From positions 5,531 to 16,132 of the forward strand of contig ML210558.1 in NCBI GenBank assembly GCA_004369085.1: a stretch of DNA of 10,602 nucleotides, in the 5' to 3' direction. A program made the translations under genes and the position numbers. Shown here piece after piece: positions 1 to 7,434 of this stretch (the stretch's first letter is position 1; each line of letters begins with the position of its first letter). Under the pieces are notes generated by a model. The model ran no database searches. It saw nothing but the letters and a program-made list of their open reading frames with translations, and was not told the origin of the DNA. Origin of the DNA: Coprinopsis marcescibilis. Its lineage: Eukaryota > Basidiomycota > Agaricomycetes > Agaricales > Psathyrellaceae.

Positions 1-287
1 GCATAGAAAGGTTGAAGAGAAAGGAAACAGAAGCCAGTGAACCTGTTCCCCTACTGTTTTATATCCACTCTGACTTCTTGCAAATGCAGATTCCATAAAG
101 TTAAAAGCAAGCAAAGACTTGGACACACGGCAAGGTCAACCCAACGGATTCGGTGCCGTCTCCAATGCTGTGGCAACGGCACAGGCTTCCGTTCCGGTGG
201 ATCTGCCTTATACTTCGGCAGAGCCGGGCTTGCCTGCCGTTGCCGTTGATCGCAACGGACTCCAACGCACGGACATGATCTCCGACA
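1..287 (-). mobile_element. Possible 3' LTR fragment of the Gypsy element
   Basis: This stretch lies directly downstream of the Gypsy integrase ORFs, where a 3' LTR is expected. On the minus strand a candidate LTR start, TGTCGGAG, begins at 287. A TATA-like TATAAAA follows near 58-64, then pyrimidine-rich sequence running off the left edge, which resembles a U3/R promoter. No second LTR copy, polypurine tract or target duplication is visible in the window, so the boundary is inferred. Overlapping short ORFs on both strands look like chance. Confidence 0.35.
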
Positions 288-336
288 TAGGTCATGGAGG
301 AGTTTCTTAGTGTGTTGAATACTTGCAAAAAGTCGT

Positions 337-738
337 TCAGGTTGATATACGAATTGTTGAAAAATATGTGTCGGCTTTCACATCCCCAGAATGATCTTCA
401 TCTCCATTCATAGGGTCAAATTGGTCAGTGGGGATCGAGAAGAATTGGTCAGAACCAATGGTACGGTAGTACCATTCCACAATTTCTTCTTCTTCTTTAG
501 TGGTTGCGGTGCGGTAGGTTCCGTCGAAACCTTCTCGAAGCAGGTGATTCTTCTTGGGTGGATGTTCAAATCGTTTGGGAAGATAAAGAGGATGTTCATA
601 TGAGGCATGTTGCATGTTTGAGGTTCGTTTGAGTTCTTCTTCGGGTTTAGTTGGGTATTCTAGGTTATATTGGCTGGGTCGAGTGGGGATAGGGTTGATG
701 AGTTCATCAAAATAAGCAAGGTTGTTGGTTTGGGACAT
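337..738 (-). CDS. Uncharacterised ORF downstream of the Gypsy integrase
   Basis: An open frame of 133 codons from an ATG at 738 to a stop at 337. It lies between the integrase stop (798) and the putative LTR. The frame stays open upstream to an ATG at 900, overlapping the end of the chromodomain in another frame; the ATG at 738 avoids the overlap. The product is hydrophilic, starts MSQTNNLAYF, has a run of four Glu (an imperfect TTC repeat on the plus strand) and an acidic end. I recognise no domain. It could be an accessory 3' ORF of the element, or chance, since the rest of the element is decayed. Confidence 0.35.
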   Translation of the reverse strand: MSQTNNLAYFDELINPIPTRPSQYNLEYPTKPEEELKRTSNMQHASYEHPLYLPKRFEHPPKKNHLLREGFDGTYRTATTKEEEEIVEWYYRTIGSDQFFSIPTDQFDPMNGDEDHSGDVKADTYFSTIRIST

Positions 739-797
739 TGTTGTGAGTGATTTAATCTTGGTAGATTGAGGTTCTGGTATCGATTTTGCTCTTGTCT

Positions 798-1862
798 TTA
801 TAGTCGATGTGACTTCTTGTAATCTTCCAAGATCCGAGTGGCGTTGATTAAATGACATGGGGGTTCCCATGATGCTTCGGATATTTGGTATCCTTTCCAT
901 TGGACGAGGAACAGATGACCTCTTCCTTGTTTCTTGTGGTTCAATATTGCCTCCACTTCATATTCTTCTTGTCCATCGATAAGGTCAGGTGGTGGTGTGG
1001 AGTGGGAAGGGCTGTGCATGTCAGTTTCTGTATAAGGGGATAGCCAGATGGTGTGGAAGACTTCGTGTATCTTCCATTGATCCAGTAGGGCGAGGCAATA
1101 AGAAACTGGTCCTATGACTTCCGTTATCTCAAAGGGTCCTTCCCGTTTTGGTCTTATCTTATTAGAAAGATATCGCCGATTAAGATTCTTGGCTTCTAGC
1201 CACACTTTGTCACTGAGTTTGAACGGAGTTACGTCGTTTTGTGATCTGCTGATCCTCCGATTTCGGGCTAGTTCGTGTGCAGCGATGGCTTCTTTCGAGA
1301 TAAGGTAAGGTCCGTCATTCTTTCTTCTACCGATGGAATGTTTGTTTGTTTGAAGGCTTCTGGGATTCCTTGTGGTTGGAGTCCCATGATCAGCTCGAAT
1401 GGTCTTCTGATTGTTTGCATGTTGTCGGTTGTTATAAGTGAATTCGAGCATGGGAAGGTGGTCTTTCCAGGTTTCAGGGTGGTTCACACAATAGATTCCT
1501 AGGTATGTCTGGACTTCTTGGAGTCCTCGTTCGGAGTTTCCATTGGTTTGGGGGTGGTAAGCAGTGGAGAGCCAGGAATCGATTCCTAGTCTTTTCAGAA
1601 TTTCTCGATGAGATTTTGCTGCGAAGTTTGGCCCTCTGTCAGATATGATCCTTTTGGGAATACCGAACCTTTTGAAGGTTGAATCGATGATCATTTTTGC
1701 CGTGATTTCTGGGTCGACTTCTTTGTTGCAAGGAGTGAAAATCACCCCCTTAGTAAGTCCTTGATCCACCTGGATCAAAATAGAGTCATATGTCGTCCCA
1801 TTTTCTTTGATCAGTGGTAGACCAGACATGAGGTCCATCATGATGAATGCAAATGGTCCCAC
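798..1862 (-). pseudogene. Ty3/Gypsy integrase catalytic core with C-terminal chromodomain (decayed)
   Basis: The 354-codon open frame is the C-terminal part of a chromovirus-type pol polyprotein, which inserts retrotransposon cDNA into the genome. The catalytic triad is present as D10, D75 (in SDRGPNF) and E111 (in NGNSERG), with exactly 35 residues between the last two (DD35E). The motif TAYHPQTNGNSERG and the following EFTYNNRQH are typical of the family. A GPFEI region lies near 242-246, and the chromodomain at about 299-350 has the aromatic residues YEVEAIL, WKGY and SWEP. There is no real start: the frame begins at a GTG with an in-frame stop just upstream. Between about 1306 and 1410 the family sequence (PFELIMG, then IPSVEERM) reads in a neighbouring frame, so two compensating indels are present. 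Reverse transcriptase, RNase H, protease and gag are absent. Confidence 0.92.
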
Positions 1863-1910
1863 TACTTACTGGTGTTTGTGTCAATCGTTTTCAGGGCTCT
1901 GCCACAAGTT
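1863..1910 (-). pseudogene. Frameshifted remnant of the integrase linker upstream of the core
   Basis: Just upstream of the integrase frame, another minus-strand frame reads ALKTIDTNTSK then a stop (TAG) and WDH. This lines up with the linker that normally leads into the MDF/MDL start of the Gypsy integrase core. It indicates a frameshift near 1850 plus a stop, and shows that the element once continued. Homology then fades into sequence related to the adjacent repeat array. Short, so only suggestive. Confidence 0.4.
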
Positions 1911-2087
1911 CAATGTGGTTCATGTCAGTGACTCAATGACAGGGGAACGTCAAACCCTGTGTCATCTGCTGTCCATGACTCAATGTCAATGACCACATCT
2001 CTGGCTCTTGTCATTGGCATCCTTGATTGGCACCTGATTGCACCCAGTATCATTCACATTCCACTGAAGCCATTGTCAATGCTATTG
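1911..2087. other. Spacer between Gypsy remnant and minisatellite
   Basis: No gene seen. The stretch is rich in short words such as TGTCAATG, GTCATTGGCATCC and TCAATGACCACAT that loosely resemble parts of the 63-bp repeat next door, so it may hold older, degenerate units. This is a visual impression only. Confidence 0.35.
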
Positions 2088-2590
2088 CCCTGCAGCCAAT
2101 GTCAATCATGCTATGCCTAGCCTATGCCATTCCCAGCATCATTTGCACCACCCTGCAGTCCACATCAATCAAACCACCCCTGGCCTATGCCATTCCCAGC
2201 ATCATTTGCACCACCCTGTGGTCCATGTCAATCAAGCCACCCCTGGCTTATGCCATTCCCAGCGTCATTTTCGCCACCCTGCGGTCCACGTCAATCAAAC
2301 CACCCCTGGCTTATGCCGTTCCCAGCGTCATTCATCAATCAAACCACCCCTGGCCTATGCCGTTCCCAGTGTCATTTGCACCACCCTGCGGTCCACGTCA
2401 ATCATACCACCCCTAGCATATGCCGTTCCCAGCATCATTTGTGCCACCCTGCGGTCCATGTCAATCATACCACCCCTAGCATATGCCGTTCCCAGCATCA
2501 TTTGTGCCACCCTGCAGTCCATGTCAATCATACCACCCCTGGCCTATGCCATTCCCAGCATCATTTGTGCCACCCATCCTGCAGTCTAAG
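2088..2590 (+). repeat. 63-bp minisatellite, eight units (one shortened to 44 bp)
   Basis: Taking TATGCC as anchor, units start at 2123, 2186, 2249, 2312, 2356, 2419, 2482 and 2545. All spacings are exactly 63 bp except the fourth, 44 bp, where 19 bp around the middle of the unit are missing. A partial unit lies before 2123, and the last unit breaks off near 2588 with a small insertion. Because 63 is a multiple of three, all plus-strand frames stay open for long stretches, with an overlapping His/Pro-rich 21-residue periodicity. No frame shows a convincing start, splice site or known domain, so it is read as non-coding satellite DNA. Variable positions are mostly CG/TG/CA alternations. Confidence 0.95.
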
Positions 2591-2853
2591 TTATTCAAAC
2601 TACCTCAGACCCACACCATTCACACCTATGGGTAGGTGCCAGTGCTATTTATATTACTTATCATGTTCTCAGATATGCCTCCATGTTTAAATTGTCATGA
2701 TATCAAGGTAGGATTCCATTGTTGACCATTTCATAAAAGCCTAAGGTCACTTGCAGGTCACCTCACTAGAAAAGTTTGCAGTTAAACTGTGGGACATTGG
2801 TTCATACTACATAACACTCTAAATCAACCCTAAATTAGTGATAATCATTTTTT
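2591..2853. other. Spacer with no recognisable feature
   Basis: AT-richer, unique-looking sequence between the minisatellite and the 3' end of the KDZ transposase gene. AGGTCAC occurs twice within about 15 bp near 2744-2760. It should contain the end of the KDZ element if that is still present, but no terminal inverted repeat could be matched by eye to sequence beyond 7434. Confidence 0.5.
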
Positions 2854-3204
2854 CTACTCCACATCTACCAACATGTCAACTCCATATCTACCCTCTTCAT
2901 CACCTTCATTTTCAAGTTCTGTCTCATCAACATCCATCTCGTTGAAGTCCCACCCATCACTGCCATCATTATCTCCAGCCAAGTCCATATTCATATCAAA
3001 GTCAACTCGAAGGTCCCAGTCCTTGTCTTCATCGTCTTGATATTCTGAGTTTACCTCCAAGTCTGAATACATCTTCTTCCTCGCCATCATCTTCATCATC
3101 TTCCTTGCTATCGTCTTCATCATTCTCCTCGCCATCATCTTTGTCTTCTTTCTCGCCATGGTTCCCAGATTCTGACAATGCCACCTCAGTACGGTGTTCG
3201 GCAA
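2854..3204 (-). other. KDZ acidic C-terminal tail split over two frames
   Basis: If a 65-bp intron (3269-3205; donor GTGCAC, branch-like TTAAC, acceptor TTTAG) is removed, the frame enters an Asp/Glu-rich run (GEKEDKDDGEENDEDD) and stops at 3029-3031. Without that intron the frame stops at TAG 3205-3207. From about 3070 the acidic character passes to another frame (SDLEVNSEYQDDEDKDWD), which runs to a stop at 2854. A frameshift near 3070 in a GAT/GAG/GAA-rich stretch explains this. The Met/Arg/Lys-rich peptide in the second frame before 3070 is an out-of-frame reading of the acidic repeats. Confidence 0.5.
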
Positions 3205-3269
3205 CTAAATATAACTGTTAATCGGGCAACAGACCGAATCTGGATTCCGGATGTCGGAAATTGGTGCAC

Positions 3270-4288
3270 CTTTGATTACCTTCTTCTTAACTGACTCTTC
3301 AATGTTATACCCAGCCCCCCATGAGTAGTTTAGACCTAAAGACTTCAGCACGGGCACCCACTTCTCTGCACACTTTGCCGCCAGTCGTAAAGTGTACAAT
3401 TGTTGTTTGAATGCATAGGCGCGTAGACCAAAAACAGTGGCACTGTCGAATTGAGTTGCAGATTTTTCCATGTCCCCACTTGGAACAGATTGTCCCAACT
3501 TGAGCCACCAGTTCACCCTCCACTCCTGGTATGTGACAACATGTCTCATCTCTTCCTCAAGGAGCTGAACTTCCTCCTCCCACCTTTTTTTGCGCGCTAG
3601 GGATTTGCACCACTCAGCACGAAGTCCTTTGCTAACCTGTTGCTCATCCGAGAGCTCAGACACCTGATCCCGCCATCGCAACCAGATCCAGGAGATGACA
3701 TGGTGCCCATGACTCTCACCATCATCCTTTCCCGGTCCCCAAATGTCTCCGGGATTGAGCTCCCGTAAATGTGTTGACCAGCTCCCACCAGGGTCCAGGC
3801 TTTCAAGGCACTTCCGTGCACAACAGTACCAATTGGCCGCCCTAGTGACCCTCGTCTGTAGCCGTTTATAGATGGATCGGGCCCTGGTGTTCACTTTGTT
3901 CCCCTCCCCAGCCATATTGTGGCGTTTGAATCATGTGAGTCCTGCCATAATTCTTCGCACTCTGCAAATCTCTGCCAAAGCGTCCTCTGCTTGAGCCTCT
4001 CGTAGGCGAGCTTCCATGTTCGCAATACGGTTGATGGGCTGGCAAAGGGCAGGAGAGAGTGCTGATGGTAGAGCAAGTGGAGCCAAAACGGCAAGCAGCA
4101 TGTCGTCCTGTCCAGGTTTATTAATATCATTGTCCGATGCCAGCTGCGGTGCGACAAGGGAGATGGCGGATGGGGTGTACACAGCCTGGGTCTGCCGCCA
4201 CATTTTCAGCCGACGGAGGAAGCTGAGCTGTTTTTCTCTGAGATCAGCCATCTGCTTTGGTGTAGGCTTTGGCTGAATTTCCCCCATT
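3270..4288 (-). other. KDZ C-terminal helical region (exon 10) with an internal TGA
   Basis: The exon starts in phase after a 67-bp intron (4355-4289) and reads MADLREKQLSFLRRLKMWRQ, then MEARLREAQAEDALAEI, ARSIYKRLQTRVTRAANWY, WSTHLRELNPGDIWGPGKDD and RWEEEVQLLEEEMRHV. These are characteristic of the long helical tail of CxC2 KDZ transposases. A TGA at 3931-3933 interrupts it between AGLT and FKRHNMAGEG. The frame is the same on both sides and the flanking family pattern is continuous, so this is a nonsense mutation rather than an intron. The exon probably ends at 3270, before a 65-bp intron. Confidence 0.8.
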
Positions 4289-4446
4289 CTGCCTTGAGCA
4301 TGCATCTGTGTTGGCTTGAGTGCAGTTCGGTTACATTCAGACTCCCACGACTTACTGCATATCCTCGAGATCCAGACCCGTTATTAGAAATGCTGTCATC
4401 GTAACATGAGTCCCAGATTCTGTCGGCTTGACAGTCTCGCCTGCCA

Positions 4447-4451
4447 ATTTC
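4447..4451 (+). repeat. Left target-site duplication ATTTC of the solo LTR
   Basis: ATTTC directly precedes the TGTTAC end of the insert and is repeated directly after its TTAACA end. On the minus strand it is GAAAT within KDZ exon 9. Confidence 0.85.
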
Positions 4452-4620
4452 TGTTACAAACATTTATGCTTACTACCATATGATTATGATATATACCTCA
4501 TGTATACCTTACATTTTTCATTTCGATCTTAGTCTTACTCATCTTTACTGCGCATGACTTCATAGTTAGTAAGACTCATTAAAACCACACCTAAACCTCA
4601 ACGAAACCTACATACATGCA

Positions 4621-4636
4621 TGAGGCTTACGCCTCA
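4621..4636 (+). repeat. Short palindrome inside the solo LTR
   Basis: TGAGGC and GCCTCA are perfect inverted arms separated by TTAC, about 20 bp upstream of the LTR TATA box. It could be a hairpin or a factor-binding site in U3; the sequence alone does not say which. Confidence 0.6.
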
Positions 4637-4657
4637 CCATAACCACATGTCTTTTAG

Positions 4658-4665
4658 TATATAAA
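4658..4665 (+). promoter_or_regulatory. TATA box of the solo LTR
   Basis: TATATAAA in the plus orientation, about 206 bp from the left LTR end. It sets the likely LTR direction as antisense to the KDZ gene and could drive transcription outward toward higher coordinates. Confidence 0.5.
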
Positions 4666-4906
4666 CCTATGTAGTTTAGTCAATAGTTTCTTACTTCGTT
4701 CTTAAGTGTTGTAACTCATACATACTCTCAATCCAATATTCTTCTAGTGCAAATCCAATCCAACTATCCATTCAAGAAGTCTAGTGTTAGTTCGTACTTA
4801 CGAGTAGAACTCTCAACGTAGTCAAAAATAGGATCATCAATCATAAAAGTCGCTAGAATAGTATTAAAGGACGATACAAAGTACCATTCCGTTTTAGTCC
4901 TTAACA

Positions 4907-4911
4907 ATTTC
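4907..4911 (+). repeat. Right target-site duplication ATTTC of the solo LTR
   Basis: Second copy of the 5-bp duplication. The KDZ coding frame (MQDVRLKLINEEK on the minus strand) ends against it. Confidence 0.85.
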
Positions 4912-5258
4912 TCTTCATTTATCAGTTTGAGTCGGACATCTTGCATTGTAACACCTGTCAGGCAAGCGAGCATGAGAACCTCGGAAATCGGTAGACAAGA
5001 AAGGAGATGAACTTGAAACCATACTTACGTATCTCCTTGTCCTCATAAGGATTTAGTTTGGTACGATTCTCGTTCCAAGCTTTGATTAGTGCCGTCCACT
5101 CCTCCTTTTGCTCCTCAGAGAATGTCTCTGAGAACTTGTTGAAATTCTCAGTTTGAACCTTTCGCATACAAATTGCCTCCTTGAGATTCTTAGCAAAGCG
5201 AGAGCCTCAGAATCATTGTCAGAACCCAGCATCTATCGTTCAACCGATTAACACTTAC

Positions 5259-6323
5259 GAAATCCCATAATCTTCTGAAAGTTGAATGCATTCCAGTGGT
5301 CGTTGAGAACCTCATGGCATGCGGCTGGACCCATCTCGCGCACACTGGCTCCCAGGGAGTTCATGTCCCACCAGGTTTGTTCAATCTCATCCCCACACAG
5401 TTTACCAATGCCTTCGAGGTACCCAACATGGAAATTATCCTGGCATGTTTTCCCGTGTCCATTGATGTGCCAAGATGGGATTGCGACGTCCAACTTTGTG
5501 GCCTCAGGCACCCTCAGGTGGATGGGAATTTGCTCATCCAACCGTTTTCGCAAATTTCGGGACCATTGACAGGTGATGTCGTACGTTATTACGATTCGGG
5601 CGAGCGCCAGTGCTATGATTGCTGAGAAAAGAATGTAGTCCATGTTGCAGTATCTGGAAATAGCATGAGAGCTTGTAAACCGCACTAAAAAGCAACACGG
5701 ACCACTCTCCCTTCTGAAGATCACCAGCCCCGTTTGGGCGCACCAGACAATGATTAGAGCAGATGACAAGACCCGCTCTGGTCACATTGTAACCTGGGGT
5801 CCTCCTAACGGCAGCTTGAACCACAGCGTCGTGCTCTGAGTCACAGGTATTGATCTATAGTATAGTAAGTTAGGAGCCTCCAATGCTATTGGTTCACCAC
5901 TTGCAAACACACCTCTGACTGATCAACATAGTTCCCGATGTACTTCTGGTACCCAGATTCTCCAACAAACACCCCCCATCCAGGTGCCATCTCCACGTCA
6001 TCGATGCCCCACTCCTTTCCCTTGAGTTTGAAGTTAGCATTGATGGCTACAAATAGGGTGTATAGAAATCTAGGCGTGTGTTTATCAATTAAGACAGGTC
6101 GGATTACTGAAATATCTACTTACGCAAGTTCGACCACTGATGCCCAATCCAATGGTAGGTTTTTCCCGGGATGCGGACAAGCGGGACACTCGACCACCAG
6201 CTCTCCGGGCTTTACGGTTGCGGGAATTCCTCCTGGCTCAAATTGATGACCACGCCCGAGTCTTTTCAGGATCTTGAGGTGACGCCAGTATCGACTTGCG
6301 AGATGAAAGTCGCTGAGTCGGGA
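5259..6323 (-). other. KDZ catalytic core exons 4-7
   Basis: Exon 4 reads YWRHLKILKRLGRGH, then GELVVECPACPHPGKNLP, strongly typical of KDZ transposases. Exon 5 holds LYTLFVAINANFKLKGKE, where relatives have D-A/G-N-F with the first catalytic Asp; here it is Asn (about residue 393). Exon 6 ends in LVRPNGAGDLQKGE, and splicing at 5705-5654 (52 bp) joins it to YCNMDYILFSA. Exon 7 has the second acidic site in ITYDITCQW (D about 510), a PSWHINGHGKTCQ segment with possible metal ligands, and the Glu site in GDEIEQTWWDMN (E about 576). Introns are 6123-6070, 5912-5855 and 5705-5654. All open, no stop. Residue roles come from family knowledge, not from an alignment run here. Confidence 0.88.
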
Positions 6324-6375
6324 CTGAGGATTCGAATTATGGAAATATGAACGTACATCCCAGTTACGTACTTAC

Positions 6376-7434
6376 TGGTCGTTTATCAAGATGAAGAGGG
6401 TCCAAACGATTTAGAATTGTGTTGTAGAAGTCGTAAATCGTGCACTTGCTTTGCAAATTGAGCTTGTGGAACCAGTCGAGAATGTCGAAGGTGTATGTGG
6501 TCTGCAAATTGAGCTTGTGGAACCAGTCAAGAATGTCAAAGGTGTATGTGGTCTGCATCTGCTTAAGAGTTGAGGGGAAAATCCGACTGCGCAAGGCCTG
6601 AACAAATTTAGGTGCCGAGTTTTCGGGACAGTCGCAGTAGGAGACTTTTATCTTGTGAACGCCGGAGACGTCGAGCACCTGAAGGTCCCTGGGGTCAGAC
6701 GGAAGAGAACAGGGTCCTCTGTCGTGACCCAGCTGTACCACGGCTCCGATGGCTGACAAGGTTGTTTTCTCGAAGAACTTTCCAGTCCACTTCTAGTTCG
6801 TAGTCAATTATACAATACCACCTTGAACCAACTGAACAGTAGAGACATACCTCGATAGAATGAAAAGGCAAGTTACTGTGGGCCTGTTTCATACAGTCGC
6901 AACAACACAGTGCATTGCCATTGTGGCAGCTAGTGCGCCAGTATAGTCCATCTGTTGCAACCGCACAACTCGAACATTTCGAGAGATTGTGACCTCCTGG
7001 TCCGTCCAAACGAGTTATCTCTTGAAGGAATTGATAACGATGCTTCAACCAGAATTCGATCTTGCTCTAATTGCCGCATCAGAGCAGTATGGACTGTATA
7101 GACAGCTTGGGCTACATACCTTGTTTGTCTGTCCCTTCGCTTTTCGAGGGGTTTTCTTCTTGCTGGTATTGTCCCCTTGATCCTGACCAACCATGTCATT
7201 GTGTTGGTTTTGTGAAGACCCTTCCTCACTATTCCCCTGGAGAAGACCACCATGAGTAGACCCATCTTGATCGTTGCTCTCCAAGTTGTTGGTGGGTTCA
7301 GACTTGGTTGTTGTTTTTGGTATGTTCCTCGAATGGCCAATGACCCGGTGTCTCGAGTTGCATGACAACTTCGTTATTGTGACCACATCAGAGTCTTGTA
7401 CTGATTTTAGACGAGCCTTCTTGTTACTAGACAT
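6376..7434 (-). other. KDZ N-terminal part: basic leader and CxC2 cysteine clusters
   Basis: Exons 1-3 (residues about 1-316). Residues 1-105 are polar with a basic KKKTPRKAKG stretch, possibly a nuclear localisation signal. Exon 2 opens with the family pattern WLKHRYQFLQEITRLDGPG, then a Cys-rich cluster (CSSC, then CCCDCMKQAHSNLPFH) likely to bind zinc. Splicing out 6850-6793 joins this in phase 0 to KWTGKFFEKTTLSAIGAVVQLGH, as in relatives. DLQVLDVSGVHKIKVSYCDC is the CxC2 signature. Exon 3 then carries a duplicated 17-residue segment before TIYDFYNTILNRLD. Intron 1 is 7119-7067 (53 bp) and intron 2 is 58 bp. These cysteine clusters are known only as transposase-associated; their ligand is unknown. 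Confidence 0.88.
6452..6553 (-). repeat. 51-bp in-frame tandem duplication in KDZ exon 3
   Basis: Two adjacent 51-bp units, 6452-6502 and 6503-6553, each encode TTYTFDILDWFHKLNLQ. They differ at only two positions (6478 vs 6529 and 6487 vs 6538), both G to A on the plus strand in a CpG, and both synonymous. As I recall relatives, this segment occurs once, so the duplication lengthens the region before TIYDFYNTILN by 17 residues. Confidence 0.95.

Larger units (their letters stand above)
4452..4906 (+). mobile_element. Solo LTR (probable retrotransposon LTR) inserted in the KDZ gene
   Basis: A 455-bp insert begins TGTTAC and ends TTAACA, sharing 5-bp terminal inverted repeats TGTTA/TAACA. It is flanked by a perfect 5-bp direct repeat ATTTC. 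In plus orientation a TATATAAA box lies at 4658-4665, followed by AT- and pyrimidine-rich sequence, as expected of an LTR promoter. Removing the insert and one ATTTC restores the KDZ frame exactly, joining INEEK to the following ETVKPTESGT part. TG..CA ends, 5-bp target duplication and no internal genes identify a solo LTR left by recombination between two LTRs. The ends look more like Ty1/Copia than Gypsy, but the family is not certain. Confidence 0.87.
2854..7434 (-). pseudogene. KDZ-family (CxC2) DNA transposase gene, interrupted and decaying
   Basis: A nearly complete gene for a Kyakuja-Dileera-Zisupton transposase, a DDE-type enzyme of cut-and-paste DNA transposons common in basidiomycetes. 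The proposed start is the ATG at 7434 (MSSNKKARLKS), behind a pyrimidine-rich leader. Exons on the minus strand are 7434-7120, 7066-6851, 6792-6376, 6323-6124, 6069-5913, 5854-5706, 5653-5259, 5205-5029, 4954-4356 (interrupted), 4288-3270 and 3204 onward. The introns are 52-74 bp with GT..AG ends, and phases agree at every junction. Lesions are a solo LTR at 4452-4906 inside exon 9, a TGA at 3931-3933 in exon 10, a frame change near 3070 in the acidic tail, and Asn in place of the expected first catalytic Asp (codon 6039-6041). Up to the LTR the frame is free of stops, so the copy is fairly young. Exon limits in the last third are less certain. Confidence 0.92.

Noticed and set aside
101..328. 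Overlapping ORFs near the left edge on both strands
   Set aside because: No start context, no recognisable protein; the position fits LTR sequence.
2088..2590. CRISPR-like array
   Set aside because: Units are contiguous 63-bp tandem repeats with no unique spacers, in eukaryotic DNA.
2124..2690. Long plus-strand ORFs through the minisatellite (His/Pro-rich proteins)
   Set aside because: The open frames follow from a 63-bp period without stops; all three frames are open, the 44-bp unit shifts them, and no start context or domain is seen.
4206..4463. Minus-strand ORF MFVTEIGRR... as a gene
   Set aside because: It overlaps KDZ exons 9 and 10 in the wrong frame; the correct frame gives TAFLITGLDLEDMQ, typical of the family.
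4452..4953. TGTTACA (4452) and TGTAACA (4947) as ends of a 502-bp inverted-repeat element
   Set aside because: The right arm lies in KDZ coding sequence (VTMQDVRLK), and no target duplication fits; the ends at 4452 and 4906 with ATTTC flanks explain the insert.
4764..4973. Minus-strand ORF MLACLTG... as a gene
   Set aside because: It is a composite of intron, KDZ exon 9 start and solo LTR sequence read through.
5282..5625. Plus-strand ORFs opposite the KDZ core
   Set aside because: Antisense shadows of exon 7, which has clear family motifs on the minus strand.
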